From Teratosphaeria epicoccoides (lineage: Eukaryota > Ascomycota > Dothideomycetes > Mycosphaerellales > Teratosphaeriaceae): a stretch of 64,000 nucleotides of DNA. Numbering within the stretch: position 1 is the stretch's first letter; every line of letters starts with the position of its first letter. A program made the translations under genes and the position numbers. The stretch lies in contig JADDMT010000059.1 in NCBI GenBank assembly GCA_021401465.1, positions 122,884 to 186,883 on the forward strand. The letters run 5' to 3'. Below, piece by piece: positions 22,286-31,630 of this stretch. The notes below the pieces were generated by a model. That model was not told the DNA's origin and made no database searches. It saw only the letters and a program-made list of their open reading frames with translations.

Positions 22286-22924
22286 ATGGCAACGAGCAAT
22301 ACCACGACTGTTCCCAAGGCCTCGAAGACTGTCGCCTCTCAAGCGCAGACCTTCACCAACCACACAACAGATGGCCCCGCAAAATTTCCACCAGTCGATA
22401 CCAGCAAGTCGTATCTCAAGCTGTTGATGAAAGAACCATATCAAGAGGCCAATGACTGGGAAGTCCACGCACGCAACTGTCGCACCGCGCTTCGGAACTT
22501 CTCGGACGGACAGCCGACCAAGCACTGGAAAAGTGTGCCTGTGTTCGACGACAACTTGAACGATGGGGACGATCAAGGTGACAGCGACGACGAAGAGGTC
22601 GTTGTGCCATCAGCTCCTGAGCTAGTCGATTTCGCCACCGATAGCGAGCCAGACGAGGCACCATCACCAAAGCGCAAGCTGTCAAGCTCGGCTGCTGTCA
22701 GGTGCGACAATCCGCCGAAGAGAGCCGCTCCCATCTACGAGCCCTGGCTGGATGCACCAATGTTCTACGACTGGAGCAAGTTCACAACGACCAACAAGTC
22801 CGATGGCGGCGTCCTCAGTTGCACGGATCAGTCCACGAAAAGAGAGTCGAAGGATGTGGTGGCCAGAGAGGAAGCTCCCGATCACTGCGACACGGTGACG
22901 GCATGCGATGTGGTTCATGAATGA
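22286..22924 (+). CDS. hypothetical acidic protein, lineage-specific
   Basis: A 212-residue frame starts at the ATG at 22286 (MATSNTTTVPKASKTVASQA). A Thr/Ser-rich N-terminus leads to a Trp-containing block (SYLKLLMKEPYQEANDWEVH, HWKSVPVFDDNLND), a strongly acidic run (DGDDQGDSDDEE), a short basic SPKRKLSSS that could be a nuclear localisation signal, and a further aromatic block (YEPWLDAPMFYDWSKF). No catalytic motif is visible. Composition suggests a disordered nuclear protein, but this is inference. It is 257 bp downstream of another orphan ORF on the same strand; the W-x(4-5)-VF(H/D)D phrase occurs in both. Confidence 0.5.
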   Translation: MATSNTTTVPKASKTVASQAQTFTNHTTDGPAKFPPVDTSKSYLKLLMKEPYQEANDWEVHARNCRTALRNFSDGQPTKHWKSVPVFDDNLNDGDDQGDSDDEEVVVPSAPELVDFATDSEPDEAPSPKRKLSSSAAVRCDNPPKRAAPIYEPWLDAPMFYDWSKFTTTNKSDGGVLSCTDQSTKRESKDVVAREEAPDHCDTVTACDVVHE

Positions 22925-23646
22925 CAGGGCTGATGGCGTTCGGAAATGTGCTCAAATTACTACTATTTTGGAACAGCGTTTTGAGCGAGGCGTCCGTAGG
23001 TATGGCGTTCGAGTATGGGCTGCTGGACTGGTCAACGAGCCCTTTGCAGATATGAGTGCACTGTATATACAATGTCGTGATCACTATGATTCCCTCTCGC
23101 GCTTGTCGGCCGTTGTTACAACACTGACATACCGAGCCAAATGGCAATAACAGTTCGAAGCTCTAGGAGGTACATGCAATGTAGCTTGTGATCGAAATAA
23201 ACTTCCAGTCAAGCATGCAGGGATGTGCGCAACTAAAGAATCAGCGTGCTTGGCAGACCCTCGCCGTGTTTCAGTGTCTCAAACTGCATTGATCTACTCA
23301 GTATCTACGACGTGGACAACTTCACCTTGCACTCACCACAATCTCGTCGGCCTGTTGCGATACTGTGTGGAAGATGCGGTAGGTGCAGCGGCGTTGGGAA
23401 GACGGGAAAGAGAGCACAAGCAAGATGGGCCGCGCCACTCTCCTCACATCTTCTGCGAACCCCTCCCTCACCAGATCTATCTCCGACCAGAGCCATCTGC
23501 ATGCGCGTGAAAGTTAGCAGCTCTCGATTGTAATTGCCTAGACCAGTACCTAGCCCATTTGTAAGTGATCACCTTCGTTGTGCGACATAATTTGTGAATT
23601 CCACTCCGTCGCGCAACTGCCTACACAGCTCTCACGAGCAGCAGAG
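22925..23646. other. intergenic / promoter of the HeLo gene
   Basis: Only short overlapping frames are seen. The frame of the downstream gene is open back to 23578, but no ATG precedes 23647 in it. Confidence 0.45.
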
Positions 23647-24999
23647 ATGGCGGCTGGCAAGGTGGACGGTGACCACGTCGAGCATCTTGAGCAGCATCCG
23701 CAGCACGAAGCAGAGCTTGCTGGCGCTCTTGCGCTCGCAAACCTATTCAGCAATTGCGTGGAAGCATTTGGTCTTGTCCGGGCCTCGAAACAGTGTGAAT
23801 GGGTGGAGCAACTCCTGCTAGTACGACTCGGCCTTCAGCAGGCGAGGTTATTGATATGGGGCGACATTGTCGGATTATCGTCTCCGCCGCAAACGGTCAC
23901 CAATCGGGCAGTGCCCAAACACCCGAGCGCGCAGTATCCGGATCTGAAGGAACCTACCTTCTTCGTTGACAGAGATAGCCGACTGGACGATGGGCATGTC
24001 AGGACGCAGGTGGAGAAAGCGCTCAGTGCGATTGTGGATCGCTCCGCGCATGCGACAAGAGAGGAGATGATGAAGGAGTTTGGGCTCAAGCCATCGAAGC
24101 GATTCTCGACGGACCACCAGCCGGCTGTGGACAGCACGAGGCTCGAGGCGTTCAGGGAGAAGTTTGAGCTCTTGAAGGAAGTCGCAGAAGACTATGCGCA
24201 GCTTGGCGCGAGACGGAGTAACTCCATCGTGCAGTCTTCATGGGTTATTGCGGACAATACGCGTTTCGCTAAGTTCATTGACCTTACCAAAGAGAAGGTG
24301 GACTACCTGATCAATCTCTTGCACGTCAAGGAGAAGGTGGACAGAGGCGTAAGGGTCGACATTCGCAACTTTGGCTGGCACCTAGCGGCCGATCGAGCAA
24401 AAGTCGCAACCGAGACCTCGAAGCTGCGACTCCTTCAGCAGATCACCAAGGAAGAATATCCAGAATACGAGGTAGCAGTCAAGCAGGCTCTAGGCCAAAT
24501 CGAGCGCGACGCAAACGAAAACCGCTTGTTCAACCCTCAATGCGTCGCGCCTGCCAGACAAAACCTCTCCAACTCCACCCACATCTCCACAAACGGCAAA
24601 AGCCACGACCACGAAAGTCACAAGCGCCCCGGCGGCCTCTTCGGCATCGGGAAACTCTTCGGCAAATCTCACCAAAAAATTGAAAAGCGCGATCTCGACG
24701 AGCCTGCGCGCTCCAAATCCGACGCCGGCGTGCCCGCTGCCACCACATCACTGGACGACGAAGATGGCGGGCATCTCGAGCCCGTGCGATCGAAATCGCT
24801 AGGGCCCATAATACCGCCTGCGACGTCGTTGGATGAGGAATTGGAGAAGCTGATTCTGCAGGCGAAGGTGCAGGAGACTTCGGCGCAGCCGCTCGAGCAG
24901 GCGCTGCCGGGTGGGCCGGTTGTTAGGCATGATCAGTATCATGGGATTGCGAGGACGGAGACGAAGGATTTGAAGCAGCCGGGTGTGCAGTACGAATGA
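23647..24999 (+). CDS. HeLo-domain (prion-inhibition and propagation) protein
   Basis: The 450-residue protein starts at the first in-frame ATG (23647). Residues about 20-270 match the HeLo/prion-inhibition-and-propagation domain: LAGALALANLFSNCVEAFGL, QLLLVRLGLQQARLLIWGDI, then ...ALSAIVDRS... and a late helix FAKFIDLTKEKVDYLINLLH. HeLo domains of HET-S and related proteins form membrane-active helical bundles that execute heterokaryon-incompatibility cell death. After the domain come a linker with GGLFGIGKLFGK (about 330-345) and two copies of a 19-residue motif, RSKS...TSLD-E, at 354-372 and 380-398 (9 of 19 identical), then a helical and disordered tail. The place of the repeats matches that of the amyloid repeats of HET-S, but the sequence is more polar, so amyloid formation is speculative. 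No adjacent NLR-type gene is in the window. Confidence 0.82.
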   Translation: MAAGKVDGDHVEHLEQHPQHEAELAGALALANLFSNCVEAFGLVRASKQCEWVEQLLLVRLGLQQARLLIWGDIVGLSSPPQTVTNRAVPKHPSAQYPDLKEPTFFVDRDSRLDDGHVRTQVEKALSAIVDRSAHATREEMMKEFGLKPSKRFSTDHQPAVDSTRLEAFREKFELLKEVAEDYAQLGARRSNSIVQSSWVIADNTRFAKFIDLTKEKVDYLINLLHVKEKVDRGVRVDIRNFGWHLAADRAKVATETSKLRLLQQITKEEYPEYEVAVKQALGQIERDANENRLFNPQCVAPARQNLSNSTHISTNGKSHDHESHKRPGGLFGIGKLFGKSHQKIEKRDLDEPARSKSDAGVPAATTSLDDEDGGHLEPVRSKSLGPIIPPATSLDEELEKLILQAKVQETSAQPLEQALPGGPVVRHDQYHGIARTETKDLKQPGVQYE

Positions 25000-25658
25000 C
25001 GTCGGTAACGTTGTGAATGATATATGAGTGGGAGGTGCTTTCAGTTGGAAATTCATGGTGATTTAATTTTGTATACCCCTCGTGCAATTGCTTGCGGTTT
25101 GCGTAAGAATGGTAGTATCGTAAATATAGGCTCTTGTCAACATCAGCAGCAAACGAGTTCGAGAACATCTTGAAGAGGCAGCATGGTATTGATATGCTCG
25201 GCTGCAGCTGTGGAGGTACGCCCAAGGCTCTGGTAATGAACATGAGCTCGCCTCCATCGAACGCTGCAACACGTGAGAGATGCTGTTGGGCTGATTGCAC
25301 GCTCTGCACGCTCAAAGGTGATGTGCATCTGACATGCTCGGGAGCGGCATCAGTCGGGATCGTCCAAATGAGCTCTGTGCTCAAGGCAGCGTTTGCCTTT
25401 CTCGTCTTCTCACGGGCTGTGGGTCCCACATCTCCGCCTGTCAGCTTGGAACAGCATCTCCATCCTGCTATGCGAGGTGGGCGACGCTAGCAGAAGCTGG
25501 GCTATATGGGACTTGTAGGATCCGCGTCCACTCTTAAAGGTCGATATGTTCCTACAGATGATTTGGCCACGCTCTGTTCTTTAGTGAGCGCAGAGCTCAG
25601 TCTACGGCACTCCCGCACAGTCCGTCAGCTTCTCGATGGACCGCGCGCCTGGAGGTTG
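25000..25658. other. intergenic between convergent genes
   Basis: The interval between the HeLo gene and the 3' end of the ornithine carbamoyltransferase gene has overlapping short frames only; no domain was recognised. Confidence 0.5.
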
Positions 25659-26903
25659 TCAGGTCAGCTTACGATTACGCGTGCTCTTCTCGAGGTCCTG
25701 GAACATGCTCTGTGCCATGGCGAGGTCTGGTGCCATTTGGGAAAGCCGCTTCTGCATGTCCTCAAAGCTGCCAGTCGAGTTCGAAGATATAGAGACACCA
25801 GTGGTGTCCTTGATCTCGCCCTTGTTCACGACGAAACCTTCCAGAGCAGAGATAGCTGCCCACAGCCTGTTTTCAGCCTCCTGGAACACAAGCGAGGCAG
25901 GCGAGTAGAAGATCTCGTCGGCGACTTCCTCGGGATGACGTGGTAGGCAATGCATGAACTTCCATCCTGCCTTTGCCCCGCCTCTCGTTGCCAGTTCCTT
26001 AGTCACCTGGAAGCCAGTGAACGCCTTGAGACGCTTCTGGGTCTCGGCTTCCTGGCCCATTGAGACCCAGGTGTCTGTGACGATGATGTCGGCATTCTTG
26101 ATTGCTTCCTCGGGGACCCGTGTCTCCTGAACTTCAAAGTTTGCTCCTGTGGGCGCAGCGGAGTGGATGATCTGGAGCATGTCAGACGGGATCTCGTAGC
26201 CCGCCGGTGTGGCTACGGCGATGTCCACGCCAAGCTTCGCGGCACCAATTGCGAGATCGAATAGTACGTTGTTCGCATCACCAACCCAGGCGATCTTCAG
26301 GCCTTCTAGGCCGAGTGATGGGGTAGCAGGTGGTGATGTCTGGGTAGTGTTGAACGCCTCGTGTATTGTAAGGTAGTCGGCAATAGTCTGCAGAGGATGG
26401 TATGCATCCGACAGGGCATTGATGACAGGTACAGAGCTGTGCTTCGCCAGTTCTGCAACGTCGTTGTGGGCGTTGACTCTTGCAACAATCCCCTGCACCA
26501 TGCTCGAGATGACAACGCTGGTATCGTACAAGCTCTCATTTACACCCAGCTGAATGTCTTGGCTGCCCAAGAACATCGGGTGTCCTCCCATGCGGGCCAC
26601 TGCTGCTTCCGTGGAAACTCGTGTTCGTGTGCTTCGCTTTGTGAACATCATTGCGATCGTCTTGCCCAGCAGCGAGTCTTTGAGTGAGGACGGGACCGAG
26701 CCGGACTTGATGGCTGCTTTGTGAGATGCAGCATTGCGGACAAGTTGCGCAAGCTCTTGCGGTGTAAGGTTTGCTATGGAAAGGAGATGTCTTGGAGCGA
26801 AGGGCGATGTCTGTGGTATGGACGGAGAGCTGTTGCACCGGATGGCTGGCCGGATGGTGCGCAGACAGTTTGTCGAGGGTCGGAGTAGGCGTGTCAGCGC
26901 CAT
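25659..26903 (-). CDS. ARG3: ornithine carbamoyltransferase, mitochondrial
   Basis: The 414-residue protein joins carbamoyl phosphate to ornithine, giving citrulline in arginine synthesis. An Arg/Ser-rich N-terminus without acids (LTRLLRPSTNCLRTIRPAIR) fits a mitochondrial presequence. The carbamoyl-phosphate loop STRTR is at 91-95, HPLQTIADY near 169, the ornithine-domain phrase WVGDANNVLFDLAIGAAKLG follows, and the catalytic HCLPRH is near 316. The C-terminus beyond about residue 370 (ISSNSTGSFEDMQKRLSQMA and on) extends the usual fold and is less conserved. A possible intron donor (GTAAGC) overlaps the last codons, so the final few residues are uncertain. Other names are argB (Aspergillus) and arg-12 (Neurospora). 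Confidence 0.95.
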   Translation of the reverse strand: MALTRLLRPSTNCLRTIRPAIRCNSSPSIPQTSPFAPRHLLSIANLTPQELAQLVRNAASHKAAIKSGSVPSSLKDSLLGKTIAMMFTKRSTRTRVSTEAAVARMGGHPMFLGSQDIQLGVNESLYDTSVVISSMVQGIVARVNAHNDVAELAKHSSVPVINALSDAYHPLQTIADYLTIHEAFNTTQTSPPATPSLGLEGLKIAWVGDANNVLFDLAIGAAKLGVDIAVATPAGYEIPSDMLQIIHSAAPTGANFEVQETRVPEEAIKNADIIVTDTWVSMGQEAETQKRLKAFTGFQVTKELATRGGAKAGWKFMHCLPRHPEEVADEIFYSPASLVFQEAENRLWAAISALEGFVVNKGEIKDTTGVSISSNSTGSFEDMQKRLSQMAPDLAMAQSMFQDLEKSTRNRKLT

Positions 26904-27522
26904 GATGGCACTGCTTGATTTGCCACAGAGCCTTTACTCCTCAGCAGTAGTATGTGAGCTCAATGTGTCGTTGGAGAGAAATTACAAGATTTCCATCATG
27001 TGCATAGAGCTTTGATTCTTAGTAAGCTCTCAAGCCGCTAGTTGAAATGCAGAAGGAGCTTGGCTTAGCCGTTTCATGACGCTCAACTCCGCAGAAATAT
27101 CGCCCACCAGCCTTGTTCAGCAACATGCACACCGCAGATGGTACTATTCAGACTCTCGGCCAAGCGCTGAAGAGCAGAGGTGTAGTCTGCGTACCGAAGG
27201 ATGGGCGCAATGTAACTTGGCACGACCTGGACACTACACGCTTCGAGCTGCCTCGGTCGACTCCAATTTTATTCATAGCAATGGACGTAGGAACATCAAG
27301 ACGTCAACATATGCTAAGTACTTGGACATCACGGCGGGGAGGCGGCCGTGATCTGCTTCTTTCTGTCTTTACGTTGCCTTGTACAGACATTATTCTGGGG
27401 CGTGTCAAGCTAATGAGACAACAGACTTTGGTCGTATAGAAGTTTGGAGGACTGCCGAGGCCCCGTTGAGATCTCCATATATACACTGGTTTCTTCAAGA
27501 TGTCGGTATCGCTGTAACAACC
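26904..27522. other. divergent promoter region
   Basis: The interval separates the divergent OTC and MRJP-family genes. The two plus-strand frames (27076-27351, 27113-27439) look random. No clear TGASTCA (CPC1/Gcn4) site was found. Confidence 0.45.
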
Positions 27523-28865
27523 ATGGCGCCCAAGATGAACAATCTCGTTGCCGGTCTGGCCGTCTTACTGCCCTATGTCACGGCCCAGAGCCCATCAGAC
27601 ATCCGTACTGACCCACTGACTGCTGGCCCAAGTCTTGAAATAGTATGGTTGCCTCGCCTCATCATCAAGGACTGCCTTTCGCTAATACTCATCAGGTCCA
27701 CTACTTCCTGGGCCAGTGGCCCACGGGAATCGCCGTCTCTTCAACCGGCAGAAAATTTGCCTGCTACCCAGCCGGCCTCGACGTAACAAACACCTATGAT
27801 GGCGTCAACCCGGTTTTTCAAGTGAGCGAGATTAATAGCACAACAACTGAGACTGCCTACCCGAACGCGACTTACAACCTTCCCCCAGGCGGTTCTGTCA
27901 ACCGCCTCGTGGTTCCTCCCGTCACCAAGGGCGACTCAAATTATCTGCTCGGTGTGCAGTCCGTCGTGGTGGATGCAGAAGATACTCTCTGGATCCTCGA
28001 CACAGGCCGCGTACAGGACCTTGAGGACGCGGACCACCCTATGCTCTACGCTACCGTACCTGGCGGACCGAAACTTGTCAACATAGATCTTCGCAACAAC
28101 AGCATCATCCAGACTATTGTATTCGGCTCCGACCTTGTGCATCCAGACTCCTACCTTAACGACGTCCGCATCGACCGCAACCCCGATCTATCAGGCACCT
28201 CCGGCAAAGGCGCAGCATACATAACCGACTCCTCGCTCGAACAAGACAATGCTATCATCTTCGTTGACCTAGGCACAGGCAAGGGTTCTCGTCTCGCGTT
28301 CAATCAGACAAAAGCGATCTACGGCACCGTACCATTCGTCTACGGTGATCCGATGTATCAAATCTCCGGTGCCGCGTCCGCGCTACACCCTGGCTACATC
28401 ACTTTCGGTGCTGATGGAATCGCTATCTCGCCTGATGGCAGTCTGCTGTACTTCTCCGTCATTGCAGGGAGGTTCTTGTACTCTGTGCCTACAGCAGCTC
28501 TCCGTGCTGGCGATTTTGCATCTGCTCAATCTCAGGTCAAGAATCTGGGTGAGAAGGGTATCTCTGACGGCATGGAGACTGACACAAACGGCATTGTGTA
28601 CGCTGGCAACGCCGAGCAAGACGCGATTGCAATGTACGATCCAGAAACGACGTATGCAACGATCTTCGTGAGAGACCCGAGGATCAATTGGGTCGACACG
28701 ATGAGCATCGCGACGGACGGCTATCTGTATTTCACAGTTAACCAGCTGAACTATCTGAATGCCATTTACCCTGGCACAGGGCCGCCTTTAATCGATCGAC
28801 GGACGAGGCCATTTGTTGCGTTCAGAGTGCCTTTGCCGAATGGCGGGACGAAAGTCTCGTCCTAG
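27523..28865 (+). CDS. secreted major royal jelly / yellow family protein
   Basis: Two exons, 27523-27642 and 27696-28865, are joined over a 53-nt intron (GTATGG...GCTAATAC...CATCAG, phase 0) to give 429 residues. A signal peptide (NNLVAGLAVLLPYVTA) is followed by a beta-propeller of MRJP/yellow type: YFLGQWPTGIAVSSTGRKFA, LLGVQSVVVDAEDTLWILDT, NIDLRNNSIIQTIVFG, SYLNDVRIDRN, AYITDSS, and PDGSLLYFSVIAGRFLYSVP. MRJP-family proteins occur in insects, some bacteria and many plant-associated ascomycetes; their fungal substrate is unknown, though relatives bind small amines or lactones. Several N-x-S/T sequons suggest N-glycosylation. Confidence in the family is high, in function low. Confidence 0.87.
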
Positions 28866-30039
28866 ATTGCGTCGGAGTACATACACAAGCTAGAATGAAA
28901 AGCTTTACCTCAAAAATTCCAGCACCACGACATCGTCGGCGACCAAATGGGCAGTTATTGCAGAGACCACTTTTGTACAGTAGGACCCCAGCGCTGAAGC
29001 AACACGTCTCAGTGTACAATCATTGCTGCTGACTCCCGCACTGGAGCGTCGCCCATCACTGGTCAAGCTCAGAGCCGACCATCTGGGTGAGCCAGAGTGT
29101 ATGTTTGCAGGATTTGGAAGACTCATGCTGCTGTTGAAACCCAAATGGAAGATGAGCTGCGCTCGCTCCAGATTGCAAGTCTGTGGAACTGCAAATGTCA
29201 TGCTCTCGGTCGTGTTGAAGAAGGTGATCAGCGGCGGAGTATCCAACTTACAGCTACAGATTGCAATTCTATTCCACTCTTGATGGTCAGTGACCAAGCG
29301 GATCGATGTCCGCTCTCACCGCATCCCGTTCGTATGTCATCTCCTTGGAATGCGCCGTTCGATGCTCTGCGCCATTCCTGATACTGTTGCTCGACTACAG
29401 ACCGGGCTTGCAGTCCCCTGTATGACTGTGCAGTCATCTCATTGGTTTGCTAGTAGTCGAGCCCGTGACGAGTTTGACTGCGCCATGAATAATGCTTTCA
29501 TAGCTCGGCTTAAGAGTCGCACAGCATTCGATGCCGGTCAGCCGCAGGTACCCGAAGATCGTTCCTGCAGAAAATTGTCTACCGAGCCAAGTATGCAACG
29601 TAGAACCGAACGTGATTGCGGCAAAAGCTGCAAAAACCTCATCGCGGTAGTGCCTGCCTTGAGTGTACGCTACGGCTATTGTCTGGCGTGGCAATAATGG
29701 GGCGAATGGGGCATACGTAAAAAGTCATCCAGAACTTGACGAGACTGGCCGAGACATTACGATGCCTTCAATAAGGCAAGGGTCTCCCTCTCTTTTCTGC
29801 ACCTTTTTTTTGATTTGCAATTGACATTGACTCTTCTGTTCAGCAATTCGAATTGGATGGGTAGTCTTACCTGCCTGATGTAACAGTTGGCTCAGACCTG
29901 GTGAACAACTAGACACAGCCATCACTCGCGGCCCTTTCGTGGTGTCTGAAGGAAGTTTCGGATATCTCCCGTACCTGTTTGGCCGCGCAGCCCATAGACA
30001 CATACACAGGCGTCGAGGCGACAACACGACGAAGCCAGC
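28866..30039. other. intergenic, promoter of the branched-chain aminotransferase gene
   Basis: About 1.2 kb without a recognisable gene. The long minus-strand frame reaching into this region (29725-30540) is a shadow of the aminotransferase gene. A TGACTC (Gcn4/CPC1 core) occurs at 29828-29833, about 207 bp upstream of the next start codon. Confidence 0.45.
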
Positions 30040-31380
30040 ATGGCACCTGCTGCAATTACACCGGAATCGTCCGGTACGACTACACCGACAGGAACAACAG
30101 CGTCTGCGCTCACCAAAGCCGGCATCAAACATGAGATTAACGTCAACGTCCCCTCGCACGCACCTCTGGACATGTCCCGCCTCAAAAAGGAACTCACCAA
30201 AAACCCTCGACCGGTGCCAGAGGTGAACGGCCCAGAAGCAATGGCACAAAAGACCTGCACCGACCACATGATCAGCGCCAAATGGACTGCCGAGCATGGA
30301 TGGGAAGCGCCGGTACTGAAGCCATACGGACCCCTGTCTCTCATGCCTACAGCCAGTGTCCTGCATTACGCTACGGAGTGCTTCGAGGGTCTCAAGCTGT
30401 ACCGAGGGTACGATGGCAAGCTGAGACTCTTTCGAGTGCGGAAGAATTGCGAACGCCTGCGCAGATCGGCTGCTCGCATTGCACTGCCGGACTTTGACGC
30501 CGAGGAATTGGAGAAGATGATCAAGGCGCTCTGCGCGCAAGATGGCGCCAAGTGGTTGCCCAAGGAGCGTGCTGGCAGCTTTCTGTACATTCGACCTACT
30601 TTCATTGCCACCGAAGAGGCCCTCGGCGTGCAGCGACCCAAGGAGGCCTTGCTCTACGTCATCATCGCCGTCTTCCCAGATATGTCAAAGAGTCTCGCCC
30701 AGCCCGCCCCGCCAGCCTTGAGCGGACACGCCAACGGCTCAGCGGAAAAGAAGCAACATTCTGGACTAAAGTTGCTGGCGTCCGGCGAAGACACCATCCG
30801 AGCCTGGCCCGGCGGATTCGGCTATGCCAAGGTCGGAGCCAACTATGGCCCTACACTCGTGGCTCAAGGAGAAGCCCGGGCAAGAGGTTTCGACCAAGTG
30901 CTCTGGCTCTTCGGACAGGAGAATTTTGTGACGGAGGCAGGCGCATCGAACTTTTTCGTCGTGATCCGCGACAAGCCAAGCGGCACGTTGCAGCTCGTCA
31001 CTGCACCCCTGGAGCGTTTGATCCTGGAAGGTGTGACTCGCGCCTCCATCCTGGAATTCGCGAGGGAGCACCTTTCAGCGACGCATGGCGACATTGCGGG
31101 GGTAGATGTACTTGAGGAGCGCTTGACCATGGATAGTATTGTTGCGGCTGCGGAGGAGGGCAGGCTGGTGGAGGCATTTGCGGCTGGGACAGCGTTCTTC
31201 GTGGCGCCAGTGGGCTTGATTAGCTTCCGAGGCAAAGACGTGGAGGTGCCGATGGATGGTGACAGTGGGGTGTACGCGCGCATCGTGAAGCAGCGCTTGT
31301 CGAACATCATGTACGGAAAGATCGCCCACGAGTGGGGGGTGATCGTGGATGAGGGTGTCGAAGAGAGTATCCAGCCGTAG
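30040..31380 (+). CDS. branched-chain amino-acid aminotransferase
   Basis: The 446-residue, intronless gene encodes a class IV PLP-dependent aminotransferase (yeast BAT1/BAT2 type) that interconverts leucine, isoleucine and valine with their 2-oxo acids using 2-oxoglutarate/glutamate. Motifs: LHYATECFEGLKLYRGYDGK, FLYIRPTFIATEEALGV, the catalytic lysine K264 in GFGYAKVGANYGPTL, LFGQENFVTEAGASNFFVV (the E-x-G-x-SN motif binding the PLP phosphate region), and EAFAAGTAFFVAPVG. The N-terminal 50 residues are Thr/Ala-rich and could be either a weak mitochondrial presequence or a cytosolic extension. It is convergent with the AHC1-like gene (250 bp between stop codons). A TGACTC element upstream is compatible with general amino-acid control, but weak. 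Confidence 0.95.
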   Translation: MAPAAITPESSGTTTPTGTTASALTKAGIKHEINVNVPSHAPLDMSRLKKELTKNPRPVPEVNGPEAMAQKTCTDHMISAKWTAEHGWEAPVLKPYGPLSLMPTASVLHYATECFEGLKLYRGYDGKLRLFRVRKNCERLRRSAARIALPDFDAEELEKMIKALCAQDGAKWLPKERAGSFLYIRPTFIATEEALGVQRPKEALLYVIIAVFPDMSKSLAQPAPPALSGHANGSAEKKQHSGLKLLASGEDTIRAWPGGFGYAKVGANYGPTLVAQGEARARGFDQVLWLFGQENFVTEAGASNFFVVIRDKPSGTLQLVTAPLERLILEGVTRASILEFAREHLSATHGDIAGVDVLEERLTMDSIVAAAEEGRLVEAFAAGTAFFVAPVGLISFRGKDVEVPMDGDSGVYARIVKQRLSNIMYGKIAHEWGVIVDEGVEESIQP

Positions 31381-31630
31381 TAGGGAGGTGAAAGTGGCCT
31401 TTGGAAAGGCGTTTGGGTATGGGTTCATGGAGTGGAGACCATACGACAGCTATTGAATCACCTGGAGCTAATGGCATGAAGATACGCTTCTCTAGCTGGA
31501 GATTGTATACGTGAGACGACAGATTGCAGACATGCAATCGGGTAGAGTGAAGTTATTCTATTGCTGGTTTCTATCTATTAAAACACTTCAGGCGTGGCAC
31601 AGAAGCACAATCCGTCAAACAACAGCTATT

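Noticed and set aside
24706..24840. Calling the HeLo protein repeats a HET-s amyloid domain
   Set aside because: The period (26 residues), polarity and lack of alternating hydrophobics differ from HET-s; only the position is similar.
29725..30540. 271-codon minus-strand open frame
   Set aside because: It overlaps the aminotransferase start region in antisense; peptide composition is Arg/Cys-rich and random.
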